A program made the translations under genes and the position numbers. Positions 16,035-24,649 of a stretch of 55,984 bases of DNA are shown here, piece by piece; the stretch's first letter is position 1, and the number at the start of each line of letters is the position of its first letter. The DNA is from Rossellomorea vietnamensis (GTDB lineage Bacteria; Bacillota; Bacilli; Bacillales; Bacillaceae_B). The notes below the pieces were generated by a model. It saw nothing but the letters and a program-made list of their open reading frames with translations, ran no database searches and was not told the origin of the DNA. The stretch is from positions 1 through 55,984 of the forward strand of contig NZ_LIXZ01000021.1 of assembly GCF_001305855.1 (NCBI RefSeq), in the 5' to 3' direction.

Positions 16035-17336
16035 ATGGAGTATGCCAAGCAGAAATTACATGAAGAAAAAGTATTTAAAGACCCTGTTCATCGCTATGTT
16101 CATGTAAGGGATCGCGTGATTTGGGATTTGATTGGGACCAAAGAGTTCCAGCGACTCCGCAGAATCAGACAGCTCGGAACCACCTACTTAACCTTTCACG
16201 GAGCGGAACACAGCCGATTCAATCATTCCCTTGGCGTGTACGAGATCATACGCCGCATCGTCGATGATGTGTTCGCCGGAAGACCGGAGTGGAACCAGGA
16301 TGAGCGGTTATTGTCATTATGTGCTGCGTTATTGCATGATCTTGGGCACGGACCGTTTTCCCATTCCTTTGAAAAGGTGTTTCACCTCGATCACGAGCAT
16401 TTTACCCAAGCCATCATCTTAGGGGATACAGAGGTGAACGCGGTTCTCAGTAAAGTGGCACCGGATTTTCCTAAACATGTGGCAGAAGTGATCGCGAAGA
16501 CGTACAGTAACAAGCTGGTCGTCAGCCTCATTTCAAGCCAGATCGATGCCGATCGCATGGACTATCTGCAGCGTGACGCCTATTTTACAGGGGTGAGCTA
16601 TGGGCATTTCGACATGGAGCGGATCCTCCGTGTGATGAGGCCGCGTGAAGATCAGGTCGTGATCAAGCAGAGTGGGATGCACGCCGTTGAGGACTATATC
16701 ATGAGCCGCTATCAGATGTACTGGCAGGTGTATTTCCATCCGGTCACCCGCAGTGCAGAAGTGATCCTGACGAAGATCCTGCATAGGGCGAAGGAGCTTC
16801 ATGAAGAGTTCTATTCCTTTAAGCAAAGCCCGATCCATTTTTATTCCCTGTTTGAAGGGGAAGTGGCCCTTGAGGATTACTTGAAGCTGGATGAAGCGGT
16901 CATCATGTACTATTTTCAGATTTGGCAGGAAGAAGAAGATCCGATTTTACGGGACCTTTGCGAGCGGTTCATGAACCGGAATTTATTCAAGTACGTGGAA
17001 TTCGATCCGGCGAAGGAATACAAGAAGCACAGTGAACTCGAAGCCCTCTTTAAAAAGGCGGGAATCGATCCCGATTATTATTTAGTGGTGGACTCATCTT
17101 CAGACCTTCCATACGATTTCTACAGGCCGGGCGAGGAAGAGGAACGGCTCCCGATTCATCTGCTGATGAAGAATGAGGAGCTCCGCGAATTATCAAGGCA
17201 GTCGGATATCGTGGATTCCATCTCCGGAAAGCGCCGGACCGATCATAAATTATACTATCCAGTGGATTTACTATATGACGAATCAACAAAGAAGAATATT
17301 AAGAGACAGATACGGAAGATTTTAGAACTGACATAA
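16035..17336 (+). CDS. ywfO: HD-domain phosphohydrolase YwfO
   Basis: A 433-residue HD-superfamily protein related to dNTP triphosphohydrolases. Metal-binding residues are visible: H in EHSRFNHSLGV, the HD pair in AALLHDLGHGPFSHSFE (about residues 92-110) and the late Asp in SQIDADRMDYLQRD. Regions between carry RLRRIRQLGTTYLTF, typical of the family. It likely hydrolyses (d)NTP- or nucleotide-related substrates; the exact substrate is not known to me. ATG 16035 follows GAAGAGGGTAG. It sits 61 bp ahead of ywgA and may share its transcript. Confidence 0.92.
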   Translation: MEYAKQKLHEEKVFKDPVHRYVHVRDRVIWDLIGTKEFQRLRRIRQLGTTYLTFHGAEHSRFNHSLGVYEIIRRIVDDVFAGRPEWNQDERLLSLCAALLHDLGHGPFSHSFEKVFHLDHEHFTQAIILGDTEVNAVLSKVAPDFPKHVAEVIAKTYSNKLVVSLISSQIDADRMDYLQRDAYFTGVSYGHFDMERILRVMRPREDQVVIKQSGMHAVEDYIMSRYQMYWQVYFHPVTRSAEVILTKILHRAKELHEEFYSFKQSPIHFYSLFEGEVALEDYLKLDEAVIMYYFQIWQEEEDPILRDLCERFMNRNLFKYVEFDPAKEYKKHSELEALFKKAGIDPDYYLVVDSSSDLPYDFYRPGEEEERLPIHLLMKNEELRELSRQSDIVDSISGKRRTDHKLYYPVDLLYDESTKKNIKRQIRKILELT

Positions 17337-17397
17337 ATGACACTACAGCCAGTGAGGATCTGACATATGCAATACTAGGAGTAGGAGATGACGTACA

Positions 17398-17907
17398 TTG
17401 TTGAAAGATCATGCAAAACTGATGAGTGCCTTCTTAGCCTCGGGTGAAGTGGTGGGAAGGAAGAAGCTTCAGAAGATGATATTCATCGCGAAGAAGCTTG
17501 AATTCCCGTTTCAGGAAAAATTTCAATTTCATTTTTATGGCCCGTATTCGGAAGAATTGACGCTTCGGGTGGAGGAACTCTGTAATATGGGGTTCATCTC
17601 GGAAGTAAAAGAGAAAAAGGGCGGGTACTACCAATATCGTTATACAGTCACGAAAGAAGGGGAGGACTTCTTGGAGATCTATGAAAAGGACATGCCTCAC
17701 CTGAAGGATTGCCTGACCGATATGAACGTTCAATCGGCACGTTTTTTGGAGCTTGTTTCGACTGTCTTATATTTTGATAACCTTCCTAAAGAAGAAGTCG
17801 TGGAGAAAGTATTCACACTCAAGAGCAAGCAGAAATATACAGAAGAAGAAATCGACGAAGCCTTCGCCTACATAGAAGGACTAAAAATGAAAAAAATCGT
17901 TCAGTAA
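17398..17907 (+). CDS. ywgA: YwgA family protein
   Basis: A 169-residue soluble protein resembling B. subtilis YwgA. The fold looks like a winged helix in the first 90 residues: KLQKMIFIAKKLEFPFQEKF, FHFYGPYSEELTLRVEELCN, then a GGYYQYRYTVTKEGEDF wing. That pattern resembles the antitoxin-like PF13274/SocA-type or phage Panacea-like domains. TTG 17398 fits AGGAG at 10 bases. Function unknown. A strong terminator follows. Confidence 0.82.
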   Translation: MLKDHAKLMSAFLASGEVVGRKKLQKMIFIAKKLEFPFQEKFQFHFYGPYSEELTLRVEELCNMGFISEVKEKKGGYYQYRYTVTKEGEDFLEIYEKDMPHLKDCLTDMNVQSARFLELVSTVLYFDNLPKEEVVEKVFTLKSKQKYTEEEIDEAFAYIEGLKMKKIVQ

Positions 17908-17928
17908 AGAACGTTCCCATATGATTGG

Positions 17929-17963
17929 AAGGGGGATCACTCGACAAGAGTGGATCCCCCTTT
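17929..17963 (+). terminator. Terminator of ywgA
   Basis: AAGGGGGATC-ACTC pairs with GAGTGGATCCCCCTT (one-base bulge). It is shared with the convergent small membrane gene. Confidence 0.82.
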
Positions 17964-17976
17964 CGTCACAATCCTG

Positions 17977-18165
17977 CTATTTGTGTGAGTGATCCATTTT
18001 TTCGATGATTTGATCAAGCTTTTCTTCAACCTGTTTGTCTTGCTTCCGCTGCTGGATCCTTCTGTGTCGAAGCCCTTTCGCCACCATGAAAGCCGCAACC
18101 ACAATGGCTGCCAGGAAAGCCACCATCAACAATTGGAGGAGCACATCGCCGATCGTCATGTCCAT
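17977..18165 (-). CDS. Small membrane protein (DUF4083-like)
   Basis: 62 residues: one N-terminal membrane helix (VLLQLLMVAFLAAIVVAAFM), a basic stretch (RHRRIQQRKQDKQ) on the cytoplasmic side, and an amphipathic C-terminal helix (VEEKLDQIIEKMD). This layout matches DUF4083 proteins of Bacillus, of unknown role. AAGGATGACGTG precedes the ATG. A real but short gene; the main support is composition plus ribosome-binding site. Confidence 0.68.
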   Translation of the reverse strand: MDMTIGDVLLQLLMVAFLAAIVVAAFMVAKGLRHRRIQQRKQDKQVEEKLDQIIEKMDHSHK

Positions 18166-18258
18166 TCACGTCATCCTTTCCGTCGAGTGTATGGTATATC
18201 GTATTCATGGGAGGGAAATGGTTTCATGTGGATTTCCGGATATGCAAAAGGTCGAGGC

Positions 18259-18307
18259 ATAAGACAAGCCCGCTGAAAAGGAATGCTTTTCAGCGGGCTT
18301 GTCTTAT
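18259..18307. terminator. 22-bp perfect inverted repeat between ywhB and the DUF4083 gene
   Basis: Arms of 22 bases (18259-18280 and 18286-18307, core AGACAAGCCCGCTGAAAAG) with a 5-base loop. It lies 8 bp past the ywhB stop and probably ends its transcript, though the following T tract is poor. Confidence 0.7.
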
Positions 18308-18314
18308 ACTTCTT

Positions 18315-18500
18315 CTATTGATCGCTGAGTCTCTTGCCGCCGACGGCATAGTGACCTTTCGTCATTTCTTCGATGAAGACAACGATTTTTTCTTCAGGTG
18401 CCCCGGTAGTTTCGCTGACGGCTTCGGTCACTTTTTCGACGAGGGCACGTTTTTGTTCTTCTGAACGGCCTTCGAGCATTTTTACGGTGATATAAGGCAT
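18315..18500 (-). CDS. ywhB: 4-oxalocrotonate tautomerase family protein YwhB
   Basis: A 61-residue tautomerase with the catalytic Pro1 directly after the initiator Met (MPYITVKMLEGRSEEQKRAL) and conserved Arg residues near 12 and 39-region equivalents. Members keto-enol tautomerise 2-hydroxymuconate-like acids; the physiological substrate in Bacillus is unknown. GGAGCGAATCATTATG gives the ribosome-binding site. Same position as B. subtilis ywhB, divergent from ywhC. Confidence 0.92.
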   Translation of the reverse strand: MPYITVKMLEGRSEEQKRALVEKVTEAVSETTGAPEEKIVVFIEEMTKGHYAVGGKRLSDQ

Positions 18501-18696
18501 AATGATTCGCTCCTTGGTTTTGGATTTGGTACAATCTGTGGTAGGCTCATAGATTCATGCCTACCATTTAAATGTAATGGGTAGGGGATCTTTGAGCAAG
18601 TTTGGTATGATGGAAAGATGAAGTGTCATGAAGGCAGGAATTTTTCTGTATACTATGGAATAAGAAAGTAAAACATTTTTTAAAGGAGTACATACT

Positions 18697-19383
18697 TTGG
18701 ATACCATTAGCTCACTTTTTGAGTCGATCTCCGTCTTTCGGTTGGAAGAACTTCCGTTTGTCGTGATCGCCCTCGTCATGGCCTTTACGGTTCATGAGTT
18801 CGCCCATGCCTTTGTGGCATACAAGTTCGGGGATACGACGGCGAAGGATCAGGGAAGACTCACATTGAACCCGATTCAACATCTGGACCCATTCGGGACC
18901 CTTTTAATATTAATCGCGGGAATTGGCTGGGCGCGGCCCGTGCCGGTCATGAGATCCCGTTTCAAGAATCCCCGATTGGCGGGGGTGCTCGTTTCGGTTG
19001 CAGGGCCACTGAGTAATTTTTTGCTGGCATTCATTGCATTCGGTATTTTTTATTTCTTTGTCGGGGTGACGGGCGGAGTAGGAGTACCGCCGTTTGTCAT
19101 TGATCTCCTGCAGATGATCGTGTACTTGAATGTCTTGCTGTTTGTTTTCAACTTACTGCCGTTCCCTCCACTGGACGGGTACCGGATCATCGAGGACCTG
19201 TCACCGAATCATGTCAGGGCTAGATTATCCCAGTATGAGCAATATGGCGTTCTGCTATTTTTGATCATTGTCATCACGCCTCTGGACGAATATACGATCT
19301 GGCCATTATTACAAGGTGGCATGACGGCGACCAATCAGGCATTCAGTGCGATATTCACGACCATTTTTTCAATCTTTAGCTAG
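18697..19383 (+). CDS. ywhC: Site-2 protease family membrane metalloprotease YwhC
   Basis: A 228-residue M50-family intramembrane protease with about six helices. The zinc motif HEFAH is in TVHEFAHAFVAYKFGD (about residues 32-36), and the second metal ligand motif is FPPLDGYRI. GRLTLNPIQHLDPFGTLL is a family signature. No PDZ domain, as in the small Bacillus members. It starts at TTG 18697 with AAAGGAG 8 bases upstream. Followed after 15 bp by ywhD in the same operon. Confidence 0.93.
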   Translation: MDTISSLFESISVFRLEELPFVVIALVMAFTVHEFAHAFVAYKFGDTTAKDQGRLTLNPIQHLDPFGTLLILIAGIGWARPVPVMRSRFKNPRLAGVLVSVAGPLSNFLLAFIAFGIFYFFVGVTGGVGVPPFVIDLLQMIVYLNVLLFVFNLLPFPPLDGYRIIEDLSPNHVRARLSQYEQYGVLLFLIIVITPLDEYTIWPLLQGGMTATNQAFSAIFTTIFSIFS

Positions 19384-19398
19384 AAGGAGTGACGTTTC

Positions 19399-19905
19399 AT
19401 GGAAAAGAAAAAAAACATTGGATTCAATATCATCAAAAGCGATCCCACTGACGGCCACGGCGGTTACGGGGTAGGATCTTTGAGCCTTGATAATGTTTCA
19501 CCTGTGATGATTGATGTGGAAGAAGGGGAAGCGACGATCGAAATCGGAGCCATGCATGCAAGAAGCCCGATCGAAAAAGGGATCAAATTCACGAATAACC
19601 GTGAGGACTCTGCAGGCGGCAAGCCGTACTGGCTGATCTGGATAACCATCGACCGGATGGAAGACGGCCCGTACTATGCAGGAGTGACGGCCTGTGAGCT
19701 CGTCGTGAACCGCGAGAAGCGCAGGGGCTACAAGTCCATGCCGGAACATGTGAATAATATGGATAAATCCATCAAGCGCAAGATCGTCCTAGACCAACTG
19801 GACGATAAATCGAAAGGCATTCTTACGGGCTTTTTAAAGAATCACGATAAAGGTATGTGGGAACGCTCAAAGGATGAATTGAAGGAAGCGCTAAAAATAA
19901 AATAG
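19399..19905 (+). CDS. ywhD: YwhD family protein
   Basis: A 168-residue soluble protein close to B. subtilis YwhD, beginning MEKKKNIGFNIIKSDPTDGHGGYG and carrying GAMHARSPIEKGIKFT and a basic C-terminal helical part. Function unknown. Cotranscribed with the ywhC protease (15-bp gap, AAGGAGTGACG ribosome-binding site), so a link with that protease is possible. A strong terminator follows. Confidence 0.88.
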   Translation: MEKKKNIGFNIIKSDPTDGHGGYGVGSLSLDNVSPVMIDVEEGEATIEIGAMHARSPIEKGIKFTNNREDSAGGKPYWLIWITIDRMEDGPYYAGVTACELVVNREKRRGYKSMPEHVNNMDKSIKRKIVLDQLDDKSKGILTGFLKNHDKGMWERSKDELKEALKIK

Positions 19906-20016
19906 ATCGTTTTGTGAACAAAATGTGACATTTATTTGAATATGTCGTTCACATCTTGCTCTATTGTTAGAAAAAAAGTACACTTAAATCACAGTTTGCA
20001 CATAAACTAGGACATG

Positions 20017-20050
20017 AAAAACCCCGGGTTCGCACAAACCCGGGGTTTTT
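20017..20050. terminator. Terminator downstream of ywhD
   Basis: A perfect stem AACCCCGGGTT/AACCCGGGGTT around a 5-base loop, flanked by A-rich and T6 sequence. Confidence 0.9.
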
Positions 20051-20069
20051 TGTTGTACCGAAAAGCGGA

Positions 20070-20170
20070 GGCGGCTCGTTCAGAGGCGACAAGCATAAGG
20101 CGAGCCAACCGGAAAGGCGCCCTTTGCCTTTTTGGTTGGCTTGACTTATGACCTCGAGCCTCTAGCCGCC
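20070..20170. repeat. ~100-bp nested palindrome (five consecutive perfect helices)
   Basis: Arms in order GGCGGCT, AGAGGC, CATAAG, GCCAACC, AAAGGC are mirrored by GCCTTT, GGTTGGC, CTTATG, GCCTCT, AGCCGCC (20126-20170). Each pair is exact and colinear, with small internal loops between. It lies between convergent ywhD and pbpG, after the ywhD terminator, and is flanked by CGGAG and GGAGCTGGACA blocks. No coding frame. See findings. Confidence 0.85.
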
Positions 20171-20219
20171 GGAGCTGGACATCTCGAAAACCCCATTTCC
20201 AGCTATATAACAATAAAAA

Positions 20220-22271
20220 CTAAAAAATCCAATCCTTCACTTTATCATACCAAGACTTCTTCTCTTTCTCCGGTGCCTTTTCCTTCGGAGCTTCTTTGTC
20301 ACCCAAATGTTCATGGCAGTATTCGGTCGGTTCTGTGCCTTTTACAAAATAGGTGAAGCGCTGCACGGGACAGTCTTCTGTGGCGAGCAGTCCGTTATGG
20401 GGGTTAACGGCCACGCCGACGACGCCTTTTGTCGGTTTGAAGTTTTTGACGGGTTCATCCTTCAGTGCCTCTTCCATGAAGTGGACCCAGATTTTCTTGG
20501 CATAGTATTTGTCATTGACCAGGGAGACTTCTTTTCCTTTATCGTACCCGGTCCACACTCCCGCTGTTAATTGAGGGGTGTAGCCGATCATCCAGTTGTC
20601 TGTATTGGTCGTCCCGGATTTACCTGCATAGGGACGGGTTGCGTCTTTCTTGATCTGGATGCCTGTGACCGTCGAGTAATCATTGAGCTTAGTGTCGAAT
20701 ATCCCGGTGAGCATATGGGTCATGACGTATGTGAGATCCGGGTCAAGCACCTGTTCTTTTTTAGATTTCTGTTCATAGATGACGTTCCCCGACCAGTCTT
20801 CCACTTTTGTAATGAATACGGGCTTCACTTTGTAGCCGCCATTGGCAAAGACGCTGTAGGCGTTGACCATATCGATGACCCTTGCCCCTGATGTGCCGAG
20901 TGCTGATGAAGGGTATTTTTTCACCTTTGTTGTCAGACCGAACTTCTCTTTTGCCGTCTTCGTCAAGGTGTCCTGACCGATGAAGAGGTGGGTCTTCACG
21001 GCGTAGACGTTATCAGATAGAGCGATGGCCTGGGCCAGGGTGATGTCACCATCTGCATATTTATTGTTGTAATTATGAGGAGTGTACTTTTTTCCATCAT
21101 CGAACGTGAAGGATGTCATTTCGCTCTTCATCGTCGTGGATGGCGTAAACCCTTGCTTTAAAGCAGAGTAGTAGAGGAGCGGCTTGATCGTTGATCCCGG
21201 CTGGCGGATAGCCTGCACGGCCCGGTTAAACGGACTTTCCTCGTAATTTCGTCCCCCGACTAAAGCTGTTACATATCCATTTGTCGGATTCATGGACACA
21301 AACCCTAATTGGATATCCGATTTATCGGGGATCTGTTCCTTCACGACTTTCTCGGCGGCTTTTTGGTGATCGGGGTTGAGGGTTGTATAAACCTTGAGTC
21401 CACCCATCTCGATGGTACGTTCCTCGATTCCCAAATCGGAACTCAGGATGCTTTTCACTACATCTTGAAAATACGGGGCGGTTTCCGCCTTTTGGTGGGC
21501 GTGCTCCCCTGTGATGCGGATTGGTGCCGCTTTGGAAACAGCCGCTTGCTCTTTTGATAGAATGCCGTCCTCGGTCATGGACTGAAGAATGAGTTCCTGT
21601 CGCTTCTTGCTATTTTCCATATGGGTGACAGGCGAATAGTAGGACGGTGCTTTCGGTATCCCTGCAAGCATGGCAGCTTCGGAAACGGTCAATTGATTGG
21701 CGTCCTTACCGAAGTAATATTGACTCGCTGCCTGGACACCGTATGCGCCGTGTCCGTAGTAGATGGTATTTAAATAGCCTTCTAGAATGTCCTTCTTAGA
21801 GTAGTTCATTTCGATCCGGATTGTGTATAGGGCTTCTGAGATCTTTCTCTTCCATGTTTTATCATGAGAAAGAAATAGATTGCGAGCGTACTGCTGTGAA
21901 ATGGTGCTGGCCCCCTGGACCTTCGACATCGCTTTGACGTCGGCCAGGACGGCCCCTGCCATCCGCTTCACGTCAAACCCGTAGTGCTGGTAGAAGCTTT
22001 TGTCTTCAATGGAGATGGTCGCTTCAATGAGGGCCGGGGAAATTTCCTTCAGACCCACCCAGTATCGCTTCTCGCCTGTATTCGTTTCGCCTATGACCGA
22101 ACCATCCTCACCGTAGATCAAAGTAGATTGAGGGACAGCAAGGGGAGGCGGCCCCTGAACCTTGGCGTAAATCAAAATCCCCATGAGACCCACCAAAAAG
22201 AGGACCATGGCCGCGAGAGCCCCGACCACTGCAAATCTCGCATATTTCTTCGTCTTCTCCATTCGAGCCAT
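20220..22271 (-). CDS. pbpG: Class A penicillin-binding protein PbpG (PBP2d-like)
   Basis: A 683-residue bifunctional peptidoglycan synthase. One membrane anchor (about 10-36), then a GT51 glycosyltransferase domain with catalytic Glu89 in SIEDKSFYQHYG and STISQQYARN. A transpeptidase domain follows with SxxK Ser360 in QPGSTIKP, SDN at 419-421 and KSGTT at 551-555. A Lys/Glu-rich tail ends it. In B. subtilis PbpG (YwhE) acts in spore cortex germ-cell wall synthesis under sigma-F. I start it at ATG 22271 (GAGAGG 10 bases upstream); frame upstream to 22316 runs into a GAGGGACGGACC repeat. The YwhE position is conserved. Confidence 0.93.
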   Translation of the reverse strand: MARMEKTKKYARFAVVGALAAMVLFLVGLMGILIYAKVQGPPPLAVPQSTLIYGEDGSVIGETNTGEKRYWVGLKEISPALIEATISIEDKSFYQHYGFDVKRMAGAVLADVKAMSKVQGASTISQQYARNLFLSHDKTWKRKISEALYTIRIEMNYSKKDILEGYLNTIYYGHGAYGVQAASQYYFGKDANQLTVSEAAMLAGIPKAPSYYSPVTHMENSKKRQELILQSMTEDGILSKEQAAVSKAAPIRITGEHAHQKAETAPYFQDVVKSILSSDLGIEERTIEMGGLKVYTTLNPDHQKAAEKVVKEQIPDKSDIQLGFVSMNPTNGYVTALVGGRNYEESPFNRAVQAIRQPGSTIKPLLYYSALKQGFTPSTTMKSEMTSFTFDDGKKYTPHNYNNKYADGDITLAQAIALSDNVYAVKTHLFIGQDTLTKTAKEKFGLTTKVKKYPSSALGTSGARVIDMVNAYSVFANGGYKVKPVFITKVEDWSGNVIYEQKSKKEQVLDPDLTYVMTHMLTGIFDTKLNDYSTVTGIQIKKDATRPYAGKSGTTNTDNWMIGYTPQLTAGVWTGYDKGKEVSLVNDKYYAKKIWVHFMEEALKDEPVKNFKPTKGVVGVAVNPHNGLLATEDCPVQRFTYFVKGTEPTEYCHEHLGDKEAPKEKAPEKEKKSWYDKVKDWIF

Positions 22272-22303
22272 CAGTTCCATACCTCTCCCTACTTTCCCTG
22301 CAT

Positions 22304-22331
22304 AGGTCCGCATCATTTGAGGGACGGACCT
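22304..22331. repeat. GGACGGACC repeat hairpin upstream of pbpG
   Basis: AGGTCCG (22304-22310) pairs with CGGACCT (22325-22331). Contains GAGGGACGGACC at 22319-22330. Same layout as the argS terminator copy. Confidence 0.75.
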
Positions 22332-22436
22332 TGGATTTTTTTATATTTGTCATCTCGTTTATACTGATTACTGTGTAGTATCAGTATGAAAAGTTTTACG
22401 AGATTTTAAACGTCAAAGGTTTAGAAAAAATTTCAC

Positions 22437-22464
22437 TTGAAATTTTGCTAGATTCCACTATACT
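22437..22464 (+). promoter_or_regulatory. Sigma-A promoter of speE
   Basis: -35 TTGAAA (22437-22442), 16-base spacer, -10 TATACT (22459-22464). This leaves an untranslated leader of about 210 bases. Confidence 0.55.
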
Positions 22465-22499
22465 TTTTCTCATGTTTGTATTTATCATGATAGGGAAGG

Positions 22500-22531
22500 A
22501 TAAAAATGACGTCCGGTGCGGATGTTTTTAT
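22500..22531 (+). promoter_or_regulatory. Terminator-like hairpin in the speE leader
   Basis: ACGTCCG-GTG-CGGATGT followed by TTTTT, with ATAAAAA upstream pairing to TTTTTAT. It lies about 30 bases after the predicted start, 150 bp before speE. It could be an attenuator; no competing antiterminator was worked out. Confidence 0.4.
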
Positions 22532-22680
22532 AAATAGGAGTAAAGCCCGTTATGTCAGGGTTTCGCTTAACAGAGTGATCTATTTTGTCCTGAGATGAAC
22601 GTGTGAAAACTCAAACTAGTGGTATATGATTTTTACAGAAACAGCGATTATCCATTAAAACAAGAAGGGAAGTTGAAACA

Positions 22681-23511
22681 ATGAGTGGACTTTGGTACAC
22701 AGAGAAACAAACAGAAAACTTTGGGATCACGATGAAAATCAAGAAGACTTTACATACAGAGCAAACGGATTTTCAATATCTTGAAATGGCTGAAACAGAA
22801 GAATGGGGCAATATGCTGTTCCTTGACGGCATGGTCATGACGAGCCAGAAGGACGAGTTCGTCTACCATGAAATGGTGGCGCATGTTCCGTTATTCACGC
22901 ATCCGAATCCTGAGAACGTATTGGTTGTCGGCGGTGGAGACGGCGGGGTCATCCGTGAAGTATTGAAACACCCAAGCGTAAAGAAAGCGGTTCTTGTTGA
23001 AATCGACGGAAAAGTGATCGAGTACTCCAAGAAGTATCTTCCAGAGATCGCTGGGGAGCTTGAAAACGAGCGCGTGGACGTACAGGTCGACGACGGCTTC
23101 ATGCACATCGCGAAGAGTGAGAACGAATATGACGTGATCATGGTGGATTCCACCGAGCCTGTTGGTCCGGCGGTAAACTTGTTCACAAAAGGATTCTATG
23201 CAGGGATCTCGAAAGCCCTAAAAGAAGACGGAATCTTCGTCGCGCAGTGTGACAATCCTTGGTTCAAAGCAGATCTTATCCGCCAGGTACAGAGCGACGT
23301 GAAGGAAATCTTCCCGATCACACGCCTGTACACAGCGAATATCCCGACATACCCAAGCGGACTGTGGGCATTCACGATCGGTTCCAAAAAGCACGACCCA
23401 ATCGAAGTACCGGAAGAGCGTTTCCACGACATCGAAACGAAATACTACACACCGGAACTGCACAAAGCAGCATTCGCCCTTCCGAAATTCGTCAAAGACC
23501 TGACAAAATAA
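22681..23511 (+). CDS. speE: Spermidine synthase
   Basis: A 276-residue aminopropyltransferase that makes spermidine from putrescine and decarboxylated S-adenosylmethionine. Motifs are [21 protein letters not shown], the SAM-like nucleotide site [26 protein letters not shown], and the catalytic Asp region [16 protein letters not shown]. Full length for Bacillus SpeE. GAAGGGAAG precedes the ATG. Followed by speB after a 58-bp gap holding a repeat hairpin. Confidence 0.97.
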   Translation: MSGLWYTEKQTENFGITMKIKKTLHTEQTDFQYLEMAETEEWGNMLFLDGMVMTSQKDEFVYHEMVAHVPLFTHPNPENVLVVGGGDGGVIREVLKHPSVKKAVLVEIDGKVIEYSKKYLPEIAGELENERVDVQVDDGFMHIAKSENEYDVIMVDSTEPVGPAVNLFTKGFYAGISKALKEDGIFVAQCDNPWFKADLIRQVQSDVKEIFPITRLYTANIPTYPSGLWAFTIGSKKHDPIEVPEERFHDIETKYYTPELHKAAFALPKFVKDLTK

Positions 23512-23515
23512 ATGG

Positions 23516-23547
23516 GAGGGACGGACCTGAACCAAGGTCCGTCCCTC
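23516..23547 (+). repeat. Inverted pair of GAGGGACGGACC words between speE and speB
   Basis: GAGGGACGGACCT (23516-23528) and its exact complement (23535-23547) form a 13-bp stem with a 6-base loop. No T tract follows, so it is more likely an mRNA processing or stability hairpin than a terminator. Confidence 0.85.
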
Positions 23548-23569
23548 TCTAAAAGAGAGGTTGAAGAAA

Positions 23570-24442
23570 ATGCGTTTTGATGAGGCTTATTCAGGTAATG
23601 TGTTTATTAAGAGCCATCCTTCTTATGAGGATAGCCAGGTAGTCCTTTACGGGATGCCGATGGATTGGACGGTGAGTTATCGTCCGGGTTCTCGCTTTGG
23701 CCCGACCCGTATCCGCGAGGTGTCGATCGGATTGGAAGAGTATAGTGCGTACCTGGACCGGGAGCTTGAAGAAGTGAAATACTTTGACGCCGGTGATATC
23801 CCGCTTCCATTCGGTAATCCGCAGCGGAGCATCGATATGATTGAAGAATTTATCGACGATGTCCTTGGTGACGGGAAGATCCCATTCGGAATGGGCGGGG
23901 AGCACCTGGTCTCATGGCCGGTCATGAAAGCCATCGCGAAGAAATATCCGGACCTTGCCATCATCCATATGGACGCTCACACAGACCTGCGTGAAGAGTA
24001 TGAAGGGGAGCCACTATCCCACTCGACTCCGATCCGCAAGATCGCCGAGCATATCGGACCGAAGAATGTCTACTCATTCGGCATCCGTTCCGGAATGAAA
24101 GAAGAATTCCAATGGGCAAAAGAAAACGGCATGCATATTTCTAAGTTCGAAGTGCTCGAGCCGTTGAAGGAGATCCTTCCGCAGCTTGCAGGTCGTCCTG
24201 TTTATGTGACGATTGATATCGATGTATTGGATCCTGCCCACGCTCCTGGTACAGGAACCGTGGACTGCGGCGGAATCACATCCAAGGAATTATTGGCATC
24301 GATCCATGCCATCGCTCACTCTGACGTGAACGTCGTGGGAGCGGATCTGGTGGAAGTGGCGCCAATCTATGATCCATCCGAGCAGACAGCGAATACGGCA
24401 AGTAAGCTGATCCGTGAAATGCTTCTCGGCTGGGTAAAATAA
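23570..24442 (+). CDS. speB: Agmatinase
   Basis: A 290-residue ureohydrolase that converts agmatine to putrescine and urea, supplying SpeE. Manganese-site motifs are intact: GGEHLVSWP (first His), IIHMDAHTDLREEY, and YVTIDIDVLDPAHAPGTGTV. GMKEEFQWAKENGMHISKFE is typical of Bacillus SpeB. ATG 23570 is preferred, with AGAGAGG 9 bases upstream, over the in-frame TTG 23561. Its length then equals the B. subtilis enzyme. Confidence 0.97.
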   Translation: MRFDEAYSGNVFIKSHPSYEDSQVVLYGMPMDWTVSYRPGSRFGPTRIREVSIGLEEYSAYLDRELEEVKYFDAGDIPLPFGNPQRSIDMIEEFIDDVLGDGKIPFGMGGEHLVSWPVMKAIAKKYPDLAIIHMDAHTDLREEYEGEPLSHSTPIRKIAEHIGPKNVYSFGIRSGMKEEFQWAKENGMHISKFEVLEPLKEILPQLAGRPVYVTIDIDVLDPAHAPGTGTVDCGGITSKELLASIHAIAHSDVNVVGADLVEVAPIYDPSEQTANTASKLIREMLLGWVK

Positions 24443-24450
24443 ACCATCAA

Positions 24451-24477
24451 AGCCTCTTCTCATTGGCAGAAGAGGCT
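24451..24477 (+). terminator. Terminator of speE-speB
   Basis: AGCCTCTTCT and AGAAGAGGCT, perfect 10-bp stem with 7-base loop, then ATTCTTTT. Confidence 0.82.
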
Positions 24478-24595
24478 ATTCTTTTGCCGATAATCCGCTT
24501 ACATCCCTCCAATAAATGAAAACTCACCGTGTTCCATTGCAATTTCCCACAATACTTCTTATACTTAATTAGTTAGAAAGAAGGGACGTCTATTT

Positions 24596-24607
24596 GAGGG
24601 ACGGACC
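24596..24607. repeat. GAGGGACGGACC repeat word upstream of ywiB
   Basis: Single copy. GATCGGACCC at 24617 offers only a partial partner. Confidence 0.65.
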
Positions 24608-24649
24608 TATCACTTGATCGGACCCTAAAAAGAAAAGGATGTGAGTGGT

